From assembly GCA_026874595.1 (NCBI GenBank), contig CM049306.1, positions 104,113,142-104,177,141 of the forward strand: a stretch of 64,000 bases of DNA, written 5' to 3'. Numbering within the stretch: position 1 is the first letter of the stretch; each line of letters begins with the position of its first letter. Origin of the DNA: Sipunculus nudus. Its lineage: Eukaryota > Annelida > Sipuncula > Golfingiida > Sipunculidae. Positions 35,893 to 48,007 of this stretch are shown piece by piece. A model generated the notes under the pieces. That model did no database searches and was not told the DNA's origin. It saw only the letters and a program-made list of their open reading frames with translations. The position numbers were made by a program, and so were the translations under genes.

Positions 35893-36790
35893 TAACAAGG
35901 GCACCGCAAAGCGGAGCATCCCCTCGCATGGGAGCATAATGATATGGGGTATATCACGCAAGTGTTAAAATGAGGAGGGGTGCTGTGGCCGTGACCTTTG
36001 ACCCCATGACCTCAAAATCAATAGGTTTCTTCATCCATGGGTGGGCGAGCCATATGTGCGAGATGAAAGGTTAAGGTCAAACGGTTTTGCTTAAAATGGG
36101 TCCACAAGCTTTTTCAAGAAGTGGGTGCTGTGGCCTTGACTTTTGACCCTGTGACCTCAAAATCATTAGGTTTCTTCATCTATGGGTGGGTGAGCCATAC
36201 GTGCAAGATGAAAGGTTTAGGTCAAACGGTTTTGCTTTAAATGGGTCCACAAGCTTTTTCAAGAAGTGGGTGCTGTGGCCATGACCTTTGCCCCGTGACC
36301 TCAAAATCAATAGGTTTCTTCATCTATGGGTGGGTGAGCCAAATGTGCGAGATGAAAGGTTAAGGTCAAACGGTTTTGCTTAAAATGGGTCCACAAGCTT
36401 TTTCAAGAAGTGGGTGCTGTGGCCGTGACCTTTGACCCTGTGACCTCAAAATCGACTGGTTTCTTCATCCACTGGTGGGTGAGCCATATGTGCAAGATGA
36501 AAGGATTAGGTCAAACGGTTTTGCTTAAAATGGGTCCACAAGCTTTTTCAAGAAGTGGGTGCTGTGGCCTTGACCTTTGACCCTGTGACCTCAAATTCGA
36601 TAGGTTTCTTCATTCATGGGTGGGTAAGCCATATGTGCATGATGAAAGGATTAGGGCAAACGGTTTGGCTTAAAATTGATCCACAAGGCAATTCGGACGG
36701 ACGGACGGTCAGACAGACAGACGGACAGACGCACAAATAGAGGCGTTACTATATCCCTTTTGCTACTTCGTTGCGAAGGGATAAAAAGGG
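35893..36790 (+). mobile_element. Repeat element with five 145-bp units and hairpin ends
   Basis: TGCTGTGGCC recurs at 35981, 36126, 36271, 36415 and 36560. Each unit carries TGACCTTTGACC or a close variant, CTCAAAATCAATAGGTTTCT, and GGTCAAACGGTTTTGCTTAA. The left end has CACCGCAAAGCGGAGCATCC with a small CCGC/GCGG hairpin. The right end has CGGACGGACGGAC tracts and then TATCCCTTTTGC...GCGAAGGGATA, another inverted repeat. No coding capacity. Confidence 0.85.
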
Positions 36791-37943
36791 ACCAAGTGTG
36801 AACAAAACCTAATCAGCACTGGAGACCAATATGATGCACCTGCTATTATAATTAGAAGTAGATCCGCGGAAAACTTTTTAGGAAATAGTATTGCAGGTGA
36901 AATGTAAAAATTTTGTATAAAACAATTCATAACAAGGCTGACGTAAACATGAATAATACGCCAGTTGTGTATCTGGTGACCTCTGACCTATGCGTGAATA
37001 TGCGTGAATTTTTATGAGAATGTAATTAGGATGAGAAACTCTTTTGGTAAATATGTTTACTGAGTTTCTTGAAAATCCATAAGATTTTTGGTAAGTCACC
37101 AGGGTGCCATAAAAAGTTTTGTGAGTAGATCAGAGTAAAACTTTTCAAGATATCCAGTTGCATTACAATTGTTTACTGACATACAGACAGACAGATGGAG
37201 CTGATCACTATACCTGCTCTGTTGAGGAAGAGGATAACATGCTTTTTCCCAACCGGTGATTCCCTGATGAATCTTAATCAAAATTTGAGATAATTTGATG
37301 AAATACATGAGCTCATTATCTCTAATCTCATTCCTATGCACAGCATGCTGTACAGCAGTGTTCAGTATTTTTCATTCTAATCAAAAGTAAACTATATATT
37401 TGACAGCCCTTATTTCCATATGTAATCAAATTAATTCCTTTGAACCTACTTTTTTATTTAATTGTGTTGTGTCTGTCGAAAATAGCATATATGACAGCAT
37501 ATCACCCATTCCATTTTCTGCACACAAAAAAAATCTATGGTCTGATCATCCTGCAGTTTCTGAGTCATGTATGCAATCTGTGCACTAGTATATAATATAT
37601 TAACCAAATGGAACCACTGTACAGTAAAACAGTTTATAAAGATATAATTAAACAAGATATAATTAAGGCAGTACAAAATATCAAAGACACCTCTCCCTGA
37701 AAGACTCCCCCCCCCCCCCTAAAGATTCTGGTGATTGGTATAATTTCTTTTCACACATTTTACTTGATCTCTCAAACTTTCCTCAAGGATACAGCATATT
37801 CTTGAATTTCTTATATCCTGGTCACTTGACTATGTGATAGAAGTCAATGTAGTGGAAAATCTGCAAACCTTTTGACTTTGCCCTGGTAAAACTAATACTA
37901 TTTAACTTCTGGGGGCAGTTTCTGTGATTTTTCAGAATCTTAC
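36791..37943 (-). other. Intron before EGF module 5 exon end
   Basis: No exon recognised. A poly-C run lies at 37706-37720. The remainder of this intron (34841-35381 and 35557-35892) is similar AT-rich sequence. Confidence 0.45.
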
Positions 37944-38084
37944 CCAGGCACTGTTGTGAATCCTTATCCAGGGTGTAGCCTGTTCCACAGTTGATGCTGC
38001 GTCGACATGTGAAGGACCCAATGGTGTTCTCACAGGTTTGTCCTTGTAGACACGTGTCTCTGTTCAGTGCACACTCGTTCACAT
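37944..38084 (-). CDS. FBLN1: EGF module 5
   Basis: Acceptor TTGTGTTCCTGCAG, donor CCTGG|GTAAGA, phase 1-1, 46 complete residues. It begins VNECALNRDTC, has NTIGSFTCRRSINC and ends SQQCL. The C4-C5 segment is CRRSINC. The acceptor and first codons of this exon are the sequence repeated in the 42-bp minisatellite at 38967-40725 (see findings). Confidence 0.93.
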
Positions 38085-38966
38085 CTGCAGGAACACAATA
38101 CACAGATTAAACATTTTCCTAAAATGCCAATATTTAATGATGATTAATGATATCCAAGACCAAATGTTTCATATGATAATTTATTATGTAATATGTTAAT
38201 TTTGTAAACATCACTAATACACTGTCATATAAATGTTGATGTATTAATGTATATTGGGGTAAACAGACTCTTGAAAGGAGAGTAACTATTTGTTTACATA
38301 TTACGTAATAGCTATAGACAGGGAGTGATTAGAATACTGATGTTTACCACTGAGGTTCTAAAATGGAATTATCATAAACAGGTTAATTTATATAAAGTTT
38401 AAGGTTTACTGCTTGGATTAGATTATAATGTTGTACACAGAATATACAATATATAAGGGAATTAATACTGTGTATTTTGAGTTTGGTTCCAGTGAACAGT
38501 CGGGTAGACACAAATCCCCAAAGGGCTCCGGGGAGCTGTTTTAGAGGCTAGAAGGGTCACTGTAGTCATTAGTATACCCAAAGGGGGGGGGGGGGGGGTA
38601 CAAGTAATAGTTAATATACCAAAGTGGGTTATACGTGTAGGGTCAGTCAGTCTGATGTGGTATTGGAACTGTACATGAGTGGGGTGAGAGTTCATGGAGG
38701 GTTACTTGAACATATGTCAGCCATCAGGCTCAGGTGGATATACTGTTTTTATTATGGATTATTTGGGTTATACAACTATGTTTTTGCAGACAGATCCTTA
38801 TTAGTACAGACAGGATGAAGAAAATTGTGAGTCTATTAAGCTTTACCGTGTATTACTTGTTGATTCAGAATCAATTCATGTATTCCTTATAATACAATTC
38901 ATGTATTCACCTTTTGTCTTTAATGAATGATTGAAATGAATCCGGGGTGTATTTCCAAGTTTGTAA
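38085..38966 (-). other. Intron sequence between module 5 acceptor and the minisatellite
   Basis: AT-rich. A poly-G run lies at 38584-38598. No exon recognised. Confidence 0.45.
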
Positions 38967-40725
38967 CCTACATACTTGTTCATATTTATAGGAACTCAAT
39001 ACAAAGATTATACACACTTGTTTACATCTGAAGGAACACAATACACAGGATACACACAATTATTCATATCTGTAGGAACACAATACACAGGATACACACT
39101 TGCTCACATATGTAGGAACACTACGCAGGATACACGCACTTGCTCACATCTGTAGGAACACAACAGACAGGTTACACACACTCATTCACATATCAAGGAA
39201 CACAATACACAGGATACACACAATTATTCATATCTGTAGGAACACAATACACAGGATACACACACTTGCTCACATATGTAGGAACACTACGCAGAATACA
39301 CACACTTGCTCACATCTGTAGGAACACAATACACAGGTTACACACTTTCATTCACATATCAGGGAACACAATACACCGGTAACACACACTCATTCACATA
39401 TCAAGGAACAAAATACACAGGTTACACACTTTCATTCACATATAAAGGAACACAATACACAGGTTACACACACTCATTCACATATCAAGGAACACAATAC
39501 ACAGGTAACACAGAGTCATTCACAAATCAAGGAACACAATACACAGGTAACACAGAGTCATTCACAAATCAAGGAACACATTACACAGGTTACACACACA
39601 CATTCACATATAAAGGAACACATTACACAGGTTATACACACTCATTCACATATTAAGGAACACAATACACAGGTTACACACACTCATTCGCATATCAAGG
39701 AAAAAAATACACAGGTTACACACACACATTCACATATTAAGGAACACAATACACAGGTTACACACACACATTCACATATAAAGGAACACATTACACAGGT
39801 TATACACACTCATTCACATATTAAGGAACACAATACACAGGTTACACACACTCATTCGCATATCAAGGAGCAAAATACACAGGTTACACACTTTCATTCA
39901 CATATAAAGGAACACAATACACCGGTAAGACACACTCATTCACATATCAAGGAACAAAATACACAGGTTACAAACTTTCATTCACATATAAAGGAACAAT
40001 ACACAGGTTACACACACTCATTCACATATCAAGGAACACAATACACAGGTTACACACTTTCATTCACATATAAAGGAACACAATACACCGGTAACACACA
40101 CTCATTCACATATCAAGGAACAAAATACACAGGTTACACACTTTCATTCACATATAAAGGAACACAATACACAGGTTACACACACTCATTCACATATCAA
40201 GGAACATAATACACAGGTTACACCCTTTCATTCACATATAAAGGAACACAATACACCGGTAACACACACTCATTCACATATTAAGGAACACATTACACAG
40301 GTTACACACACACATTCACATATAAAGGAACACATTACACAGGTTACACACACATTCACATATTAAGGAACACAATACACAGGTTACACACACACATTCA
40401 CATATAAAGGAACACATTACACAGGTTATACACACTCATTCACATATTAAGGAACACAATACACAGGTTACACACACCCATTCGCATATAAAGGAACATT
40501 ACACAGGTTATACACACTCATTCACATATTAAGGAACACAATACACAGGTTACACACACTCATTCGCATATAAAGGAACACAATACACAGGTTACACACA
40601 CTCATTCACATCTGTAGGAACACAATACACCTGCAGGTTATTAACACTTGCTCACATGTGTAGCAACACAATATTCAGGTTTACAGTTTACACACACCCA
40701 TTCAATACAGAACACAATACACAGT
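38967..40725. repeat. 42-bp minisatellite derived from the module 5 splice acceptor
   Basis: About forty units in tandem. On the plus strand a unit reads GGAACACAATACACAGGTTA, then CACACACTCATTCACATATC and AA. The minus-strand equivalent TGTATTGTGTTCCT(A/G)CAG plus ATGTGAA.GAGTGTG matches the intron end and first 15 bases of exon 37944-38084. Units at the two edges (near 39080, 39150, 39230, 39320 and 40610) keep a CTACAG acceptor-like word. Most core units have lost it (CTTGAT or CTTTAT). Because 42 is divisible by three, long plus-strand frames arise that are only the repeat. Confidence 0.93.
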
Positions 40726-41846
40726 ATATTACTGGGTTACACCTTGATAAATATATGTTAATAATATCAGATGGAAACACAAGCAAATGAAAAAAAATAT
40801 ATAAGTTGAATAAGAGATTTCTGTAAAATGTAATTGTTTAGAATCTAAACAAGAAATGCTCTTATACATAGAGGGAACATTACAACATCTTCATTTCACA
40901 CTAATTATCATAAGTCAAGCTCAGATTTATATTATTGTACAAGTGTTGGATTCAGTGGGTAAATGGGAATAAATATCTTTTGAAATATAAAAATAAAAAA
41001 AATAAGTTTGATTGGAGATAAGATTACAATTATGTGAACACACAGAAAAAAAAAACAGATGAAATGTTCACATATCACTGATGGACATTTTCAGCATGCT
41101 GATCCCCCACAAAGAAAATTTTTTTTTATTTATAATACATTAAAGACATCATTCTATTCAGATTTATTTTTACAACTAGGAACATTATATAATAAGTGAA
41201 TTGAAGCATTTGTTACAGCTAAAAATGTGCACAATGAAACATTCACCCAACTAGCAATAAAGCTGGTGTCAGCATCATAAATATAATGTGGATGATATAA
41301 GAATAAGAAACTTAAAAGTGGTGAATAAGGCACATTTTTAAAGCATGAAAATCAAATAATCATCATTGGCTGAAATAAATAGTTGAAAAGATTACACTGC
41401 AATACAGTAACAGACAATGTTACAAGTCTGAAGGGTAATTTAGACTGGATTAAAGTATAATCATGCAAAAATGTTACACAGGAACAAATCATATAAACAA
41501 AACATTCAACAAATGTCAAACATTAAATATGGTTTCAGACAGATGCAACAAATAAATGAAATAAAGTCTTCAATCACACAATATTCAAAGTATGTAACAT
41601 GTAAACGATGCTCCATCTGAAAATTAAACTTGAGGATAAAACCATTAAACAATCAACCACACAAGCTTCAAGTAAATAAAATAGAAAGTTCATCAACCAC
41701 AGCATGAAGGTGAATAACTTAATCCAAAGAAATTCTTCAAACATGCAAGGATAGATATAACGTGTCATAAACAGTAACCTTCACAGAGGGGGTCAGGTGG
41801 ATGCACTACTGAACTGCACAAACTGCCGGCACACCATTCCCCATAC
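40726..41846 (-). other. Intron before module 4 exon end
   Basis: Low-complexity AT-rich sequence without a recognised exon or element boundary. Confidence 0.45.
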
Positions 41847-41978
41847 CTTGACACTCGTTGACAAGAATGTTATACCTAAAGCCTGATGCACACTTGCAGT
41901 AGAAGCTACCGATGGTGTTGCGACAGATCTGGTGTGTTTTATAACAGTGGTGCTTTCCCTTCTTGCACTCATCCACAT
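41847..41978 (-). CDS. FBLN1: EGF module 4
   Basis: Acceptor CCCATACACAAG (AAG, weaker than CAG), donor GTCAAG|GTATGG, phase 1-1, 43 complete residues. It begins VDECKKGKHHC and continues NTIGSFYCKCASGF to VNECQ. Six cysteines. Its start closely resembles module 8. The open frame past the donor is intron. Confidence 0.91.
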
Positions 41979-42665
41979 CTTGTGTATGGGAGTAGGAATG
42001 AGGGAACACATGACAACCAATGTATAAAGGATAATGATGCAAAACTCTTCATAATTGATTAAAATATCTGTTAATGATAGTCAGATGTACAAAAGGATAT
42101 TAATCATTTTCTCATAAAAATGCAAAATATTGCTTGTGGTATTCACTCTGTAAAGACCTCACTTCAAACTTCTGTGTTATCATCCACATCCCTTATACCC
42201 TAATATAAGTGGAACAATACGATAGTAAATCCCTCTGGTATTAACTGACATCAGACTTGCTTGTAGGACTAATTCTGTCAATTCTGCTTTCAATCTGCTT
42301 TATTAACGATCATTCAATTAAATTTATTCTATCATACTATATCCTTGAGCTCTAGGAGCATTTTTTTACCATTGGCAAAGTTTTTCTCATTCACACTTAT
42401 CCCCAGAAGTTTATGTGACTGTATGACTGAGTTGTGCTTGATGTTAATTCTGTTTTTTTACATCTACCTAAGTTTCATTTATATTTATCTTGTTCCATCC
42501 ATCAGATTGTACCACTGAGTTTTTGATTTACTATCTTCCATTCAAACCCTTGACTGATCATCACACAGTTGATTAGTCTATCATACTGGCACAGCTGTTC
42601 TCAGTCTTTAACGCTAATCAATGGGACAAATTATTGACATAACTATTGCCTAAGTTTGCGTCTTG

Positions 42666-43161
42666 CAGGGTTGCCAGCAGCCAACTCTGAAAAAAATTCC
42701 CTGACTTTTCCTGTACTATTCCCTGACTTTCGGTTGATTTTCAAGGATAAATCATCCCATAAATTTTGAATTTGGTCTCAGAAATGTCATTCAAGAGCAA
42801 ATCTAATGCAAACTTTATTGGAAAAACTAATTAGAAGAATGTATGGAACACCAGAAAAATCACCAGATAAGTTTTTTTTGTATGTCACTGCTCAGAAACG
42901 GAATTGGTCCATCATTAATTGTTGGTGTTATATGTTGTGTATCCATACTCTACATAATATATAAAAATTGAAAGGGAACAAGATTAAATCTGCAAACACA
43001 CCGCAACTTTATAAGAGATAGCAATTAAAAATTCCCTGACTTTTCCCTGACTTCCCAAAATATCAAAGAATTCCCTGACTTTTAATGAAATTCCCCGAGT
43101 TTTCCCTGACCTTGAAAAAATTATGTTTTCCCTGACTTTTCCCTGACCACTGGCAACCCTG
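42666..43161. mobile_element. hAT-like MITE, CAGGGTTGCCAG terminal inverted repeats
   Basis: CAGGGTTGCCAG (42666-42677) is exactly inverted as CTGGCAACCCTG (43150-43161). The element is about 496 bases, with repeated TTCCCTGACTTTT words near both ends. Termini of the form CAGGGTT and this word are known to me from hAT superfamily non-autonomous elements. I could not match an 8-bp target duplication by eye, so boundaries may be off by a few bases. It lies in the intron between modules 3 and 4, about 60 bases from the donor of module 3. Confidence 0.8.
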
Positions 43162-43220
43162 TTTTGATGTAGGCAGATCACTGCTTTTAAAATCTGTATA
43201 AGATTAATACATGAACTCAC

Positions 43221-43382
43221 CATCACACTCAGTTGTACGTGGGTTGAACACAAAGCCAACACCACAGTTGATAGGCCTCCCGTTACCAGTAGGACTGCCC
43301 TCACATTTAAAGCTGCCCTCTGTGTTCTTACACATGGTTCCTGGAGCACAGTTGTCTGTCCCAATCAGACATTCATCAATGT
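43221..43382 (-). CDS. FBLN1: EGF module 3 with long C4-C5 segment
   Basis: Acceptor ATTCCTTACAG, donor GATG|GTGAGT, phase 1-1, 53 complete residues. It begins IDECLIGTDNC, has KNTEGSFKC and then a long C4-C5 stretch EGSPTGNGRPINC before GVGFVFNPRTTEC. Six cysteines. The long segment sets it apart from the other modules of this protein. Confidence 0.92.
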
Positions 43383-44530
43383 CTGTAAGGAATATAGATA
43401 TATAGAATCAATGTCTGTTTATATCAATGTTGTGTTACAGTTTTTGTTTGAATGCATTTCTAGAATAAAAGGGCCATTTAAACAAAATTATGGCTCAAAT
43501 GCATTGGATTATCAATGTATTTGAATTCTATGGAAGACTTTGTCATTTTCATTATGATACAGCAGTAAATTGCAAAAACCCTGATTATCTGCATATACTG
43601 ACCCAATATATGATTAAGTAATAGATACTGTTTTTTTATGCCCATGGTATTTTGATCATCAGGGCATATTGCCCAGTCAAATAAATAATAGAATCCAAAT
43701 AAAGTTTACATTTTCTTGAGTATATTTCCTGTTGTATTATAACTTAGAATTAATTTGAAATGCCAATGCCAATCACAAGATAAATCCTTACACTTCAAAA
43801 TCAAAACAAATTCATATTTTCTGATATCTTATGACTTCAAATGGATATTATATCTTCTTATATATTAAGCCAATCACAGGATAAATCCTTAGCCTTTTTA
43901 AAATCAAAGCAATTCCTCAGTGCCTAAGATAATGATATAAAATAGAAAGTTTTACTTCTTTTTTAAACTGTGACTGTTACTGGTTAGTTTGTATAACTGC
44001 AACCAGGGGGCAGCACAGGTTTTCTCCCATCATGAGCTACATGACAAAAGCCTAATATCAACATTACCTAGTGATCTTATTCATTATACAGGATTCCCAG
44101 AATTTCATGGAGACAATTAAATTTCCCCTAGATTTCTTTGATGAATTTAAAAACTTAAATTATAATTATTTAACTTTATCCATTTTGACATGCACTGATG
44201 TTTTTACATTGTAATGAATATAGTAAAACTAAGATACTAGTGCGTATTTTATTTATATCCAAAGAAAAGTCTACTCTGATTAAGTCATAATAGTGACATC
44301 CGGCAGCAACAAAACTAGTGTGCTCAAGGTATTGGATGAGTGTATGCACACTGGTTCTAATACTATCATTATATTATTGCACTCTAATTTATAAAATGCA
44401 GAAGCATGTGCAAAGTGACACACCAGTGATATGGTTTTATTAGCACTTTCATAATTCAGGGTTTAACAATCACATTTGTATGAACTTGCCTTATTTGGAA
44501 GGTGACATCTAGCTTTTGCATACCCTATAA
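43383..44530 (-). other. Intron between modules 2 and 3, right of the family-A element
   Basis: AT-rich with a diverged direct repeat (AAATCCTTA with flanking AT runs) near 43770 and 43880. No exon recognised. Confidence 0.45.
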
Positions 44531-45873
44531 ACAAGGGACCCATGGGTCTCGATGCTCAGCTGAATTTGTCTAAAAGGATATTAATATGAGCTTTTTCAAT
44601 ATGCCAGTCTGTCTACCCAAATTGGAGATATCATCCATAAACTAATTTGTGAAGTGATGGGCCCTGTGACCTTGACTTTGACTTTGTGACCCAAAAATCA
44701 AAATTCCACTACTGGCAGGTGGGCCACATGTGGAGGACGGAATGTTTGGGATGAAAGTTTGGTTTTAATTGCATCCACAACCTTTTTAAAGAAGTGGATC
44801 CTGAGACCTTGACCTCATGACCTCAAACTCAAAAGGGTTCTTACTTTATTGGTGGGTCATATATAAGTCAATTTTGAAAGTCAAATTTGAAACCAATATG
44901 TCAATCCAAACTTGAGTTATCATGTGGAACGAATATGTGGACAGCTGGCCCCTGTGATCTTGACCTTTGACCTTGTCACCCCAAAATCCCTAAGTTTCTT
45001 CCACTTTTTGAAGGTCAGCTATATGTGGAAGATGGAAGGTTTAGAATGAAAGGTTTGGCTTAAAATGCATCCACATTTTTTTAAAGAAGTGGGTCCTGTG
45101 ACCTTGACCTTTGACCTCACAACCCCTAAATCAGTAGAGATTTTGCTTATAGGTAGGCCATATATAAGACAATCCAAACTGCAGTTATCATTCGATAACA
45201 ACTTTGATGAACATACAGATGGACAGGGTGATAACTAAAAAATTAAATACAAAAGGTTTCAGAACACCAGATGAAACCTTAGTTGACAAACTGATGGTGT
45301 TTATATAATTTAGCAGTCTCAAATAAAGGAAAAAATGCAGCAAAAACAGAAAAATTACAGGTAGCATGACCAGCCTTCAGTAACTGAAGAATCCAGTTAT
45401 AATCAATAGCCACACCAGGTGTTTCAAGACACAAGTTGAAAGTTGGGAAAACTGACATATTAGCTGTCATTGGATGGTCTAGAAAACCCAAAAACAAAAA
45501 TCGTAAAAATTAGAAAATAAACAGGTGGCCCCCCCTGTTTTTGGGAACTGACAAAACTAATCATGGTCAATATTCAAGGCAAGATTCATGACAATCCATG
45601 CATTAATTATCAAGATACTCTAGGTTTTATCAAAGTTTTAATTATTCTGGGGGGTACTTACAAGCCCCATAACTCAGAGGATACTGGACACAGTGACCTA
45701 ATTTCAGGTTTCAAAGGAGATTTTTATTAACCTACTTGGATATTCAGTTACAATTTTCTAGGGTTAGTGGTTACGATTTGTGCCCTCCTAACCAGTGGCA
45801 GGACAGCAAGACGGACGACGGACAAAGTTCCATTCCTATACCTCAGTTGACTTTCAGTCAGCTGAGCTAAAAA
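44531..45873 (+). mobile_element. Complete family-A element with tandem core
   Basis: Left end ACAAGGGACCCATGGGTCTC with GCTCAGCTGA at 44554-44563. Right end hairpin CTCAGTTGACT / AGTCAGCTGAG (45842-45866), then CTAAAAA. GCTCAGCTGA and TCAGCTGAGC make the two ends inverted relative to each other. The core holds about four diverged units with CTGTGACCTTGACCTTTGAC (44640-45120), then one unit of the 330-bp class (ATTCTGGGGGGTACTTACAA, 45640-45800), then GACGGACGACGGACAAAG. No transposase frame is seen. Confidence 0.8.
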
Positions 45874-46200
45874 CATTACTTACTATACAAATTTGAATAA
45901 TCAAGGCCAGGAATACAAAGTGTGTTCCATATGACTGCTCTGCATGTTTTAAAAATGACAAATGTGTGTCTCAATGTATGTTTATTATCTCTCCTTTAAG
46001 CATTTTATATGCAATTTTACATGACAAAAAAATTTTTGGGAAATTACGAAAAAATGTAAATTAAGGTCATGTTGAATAAGTAACTTGCCCAGTCAGTGTC
46101 ACCTGTGCATCCTAACAGGCTTATTTGTAACTTTTACCTGCCCTGTGCTAGTGTTTTACCATTAATATTGAACCCTGTTTATTATGACTGTTTCACTCAC

Positions 46201-46323
46201 CTCCACATGACTTGGAGTCAGACAGGAGGATGTAGCCGGGGTTACACTTGCACCTGATTGCTGTTCCAGTGTCCACACAGACGTGCTGGCAAGGGTTGTT
46301 CTTCTGACAGCGATCCCCAATGG
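46201..46323 (-). CDS. FBLN1: EGF module 2, non-canonical start
   Basis: Acceptor CACTACTCTTCCAG, donor TGGAG|GTGAGT, phase 1-1, 40 complete residues. The first two bases (CC) complete Pro with the C left by exon 48008-48142. It starts IGDRCQKNNPCQHVC and ends SDSKSCG. Six cysteines, but no D-x-D-E-C start, so calcium binding is unlikely; the V-D-T-G-T segment replaces the usual N-T-x-G-S-Y. An early non-calcium EGF module is also present in vertebrate fibulin-1. Confidence 0.9.
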
Positions 46324-48007
46324 CTGGAAGAGTAGTGACCACTTCTAGGACATGCAAAGTGGACACCGTTAACTCATCCCGGAACATGTCATTGTAACCG
46401 GCATGCGGTTAACTGTTACCCAGCGTGCATGTCTCTCTCAGCCAGAGGTTAACAATAGCTAGCAATATGTTTTGTAAGCTGTTCCTAACTGTTGATAAAT
46501 GAACCTTGCAAAATATAATAAGATATTTGACTATATATAATGAATGATACCTTATCATAACTTTATTATCTTATATACCTTTAAGTTAGCCTTTAAGTTA
46601 ACCTTTAAGTTAATTCATGGACATATCCCATGAATGGAAGCATATGTTCAATCAAGATGCAGATAGCCATAAAATAATGAATGAAGCATCAATATTAAAA
46701 TATACACATTTAATTTCTAGTATTACAATATGAGAATAAAGCAGAGGCATTAGAAGTATTAGAATTAATGTTACTGCACCATCCTGAGCATTCACTTTAA
46801 GTGTTAATCCACCTACATCTTGATCATAACTTGTTTTTTATTTAATTTTTAATTAATTTTTCTTTGATGGAGGTAACCATATCTTTTTTTTTATATGCAA
46901 CTTCTTTCATATGTATATCTGCTGAATTCTACTTGATTTGGGACTAGGCGCCCTCTTATTTTATATCCTGGTGTTAACCACCCTTGTGAAGATGCACCTG
47001 TGGGTAATGGCTGTGTAATAATCCCTACTGCTGGGTCACAGCCAAAAAAAAAGGAACCTCCCAAAGGGAGCACTCATTTGTCAGTTAACTTTTTCAAAGC
47101 TGTTGATTCCACCATCTGGTGACCAATTGACTCCATAATTATCCTGTCTGATCTTTGGCAAAAGGATGATACCAAACATACTGTGGAGGTAAACATTATA
47201 AACCTCCCCCAGTCCTTCCACCTTTTGGCAGACCTGACAAACTTCAACACTATATCACGCTGACTGTAAAGTTTATACAATGACTCAACTGTTTCTAAGA
47301 GTCTTGCTGGAGATCTGATCATTTCCAGTGCTGTGAGGCTTTCTGGGGTAAGACGCGGAGCATGTAGTCTCAAGCTAAAGCTGTCCAGGATTATTAGACA
47401 TTAAATAATAATGCTTAGCTATGCTTTAGTCCAAGCTCAAGCTAGTTTCATTATTTTACGATTCAGATACATGCAGGTAATTATATTTCAAATTTGCATT
47501 TTATAGTTATTTATGCACTTGTGGTCTCCATGACAATGATTCAATCATTGTAACTTCACAGATGTCTATAGATGAAACAGTTATTTTCAAGAAGGTGAGA
47601 ACATATTTATAACCATTTGCAGAAGGATCAGATGATGATGTACATAAATTTTAAATCTTTTAATTAGAAACAGATAGATTTTCTCTGTGGTTTGTTTATA
47701 TTAAAAAAAATATTTTCTTGTCCTGAATTTTTGGGGACCACTTCATCCCGTGAATAATTTAGAGGATCACAACAACTAAACTGAGAAACCTTATGATAAG
47801 TAACATCATATTTGACATATGTAGACTACTATCATGTAAAAGAAACTGCATTTTTTCTATATAGTAATAGGCTAATGCTTAAAGAAATGATTTTCTAACA
47901 CATAATTTTTTTTCTTTATTTTTCTAAAACAAATGCTTACTCATATACAGATAACGTAATGTCTTTATGTATATTCAACTCCTTCCAATCTTGATACAGG
48001 TACTTAC
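46324..48007 (-). other. Intron between modules 1 and 2
   Basis: A 99-codon minus-strand frame (47074-47373) overlaps a less AT-rich patch (46900-47390) and may be a mobile-element relic. The rest is AT-rich with no exon. Confidence 0.45.

Noticed and set aside
39306-39656. A 116-codon plus-strand open frame with a repeated G-T-Q-Y-T-G-Y-T-H-S-F-T-Y motif
   Set aside because: It is the 42-bp minisatellite read in one frame; unit length divisible by three keeps it open, and there is no gene context.
42984-43364. A 126-residue minus-strand frame overlapping EGF module 3
   Set aside because: It is in a different frame from the six-cysteine EGF reading and runs into the hAT-like MITE.
44531-45873. 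A Helitron assignment based on the terminal hairpin and CTAA
   Set aside because: The hairpin is directly at the end and not about ten bases inside, the ends are inverted relative to each other, and no Rep/helicase sequence is present in the window.
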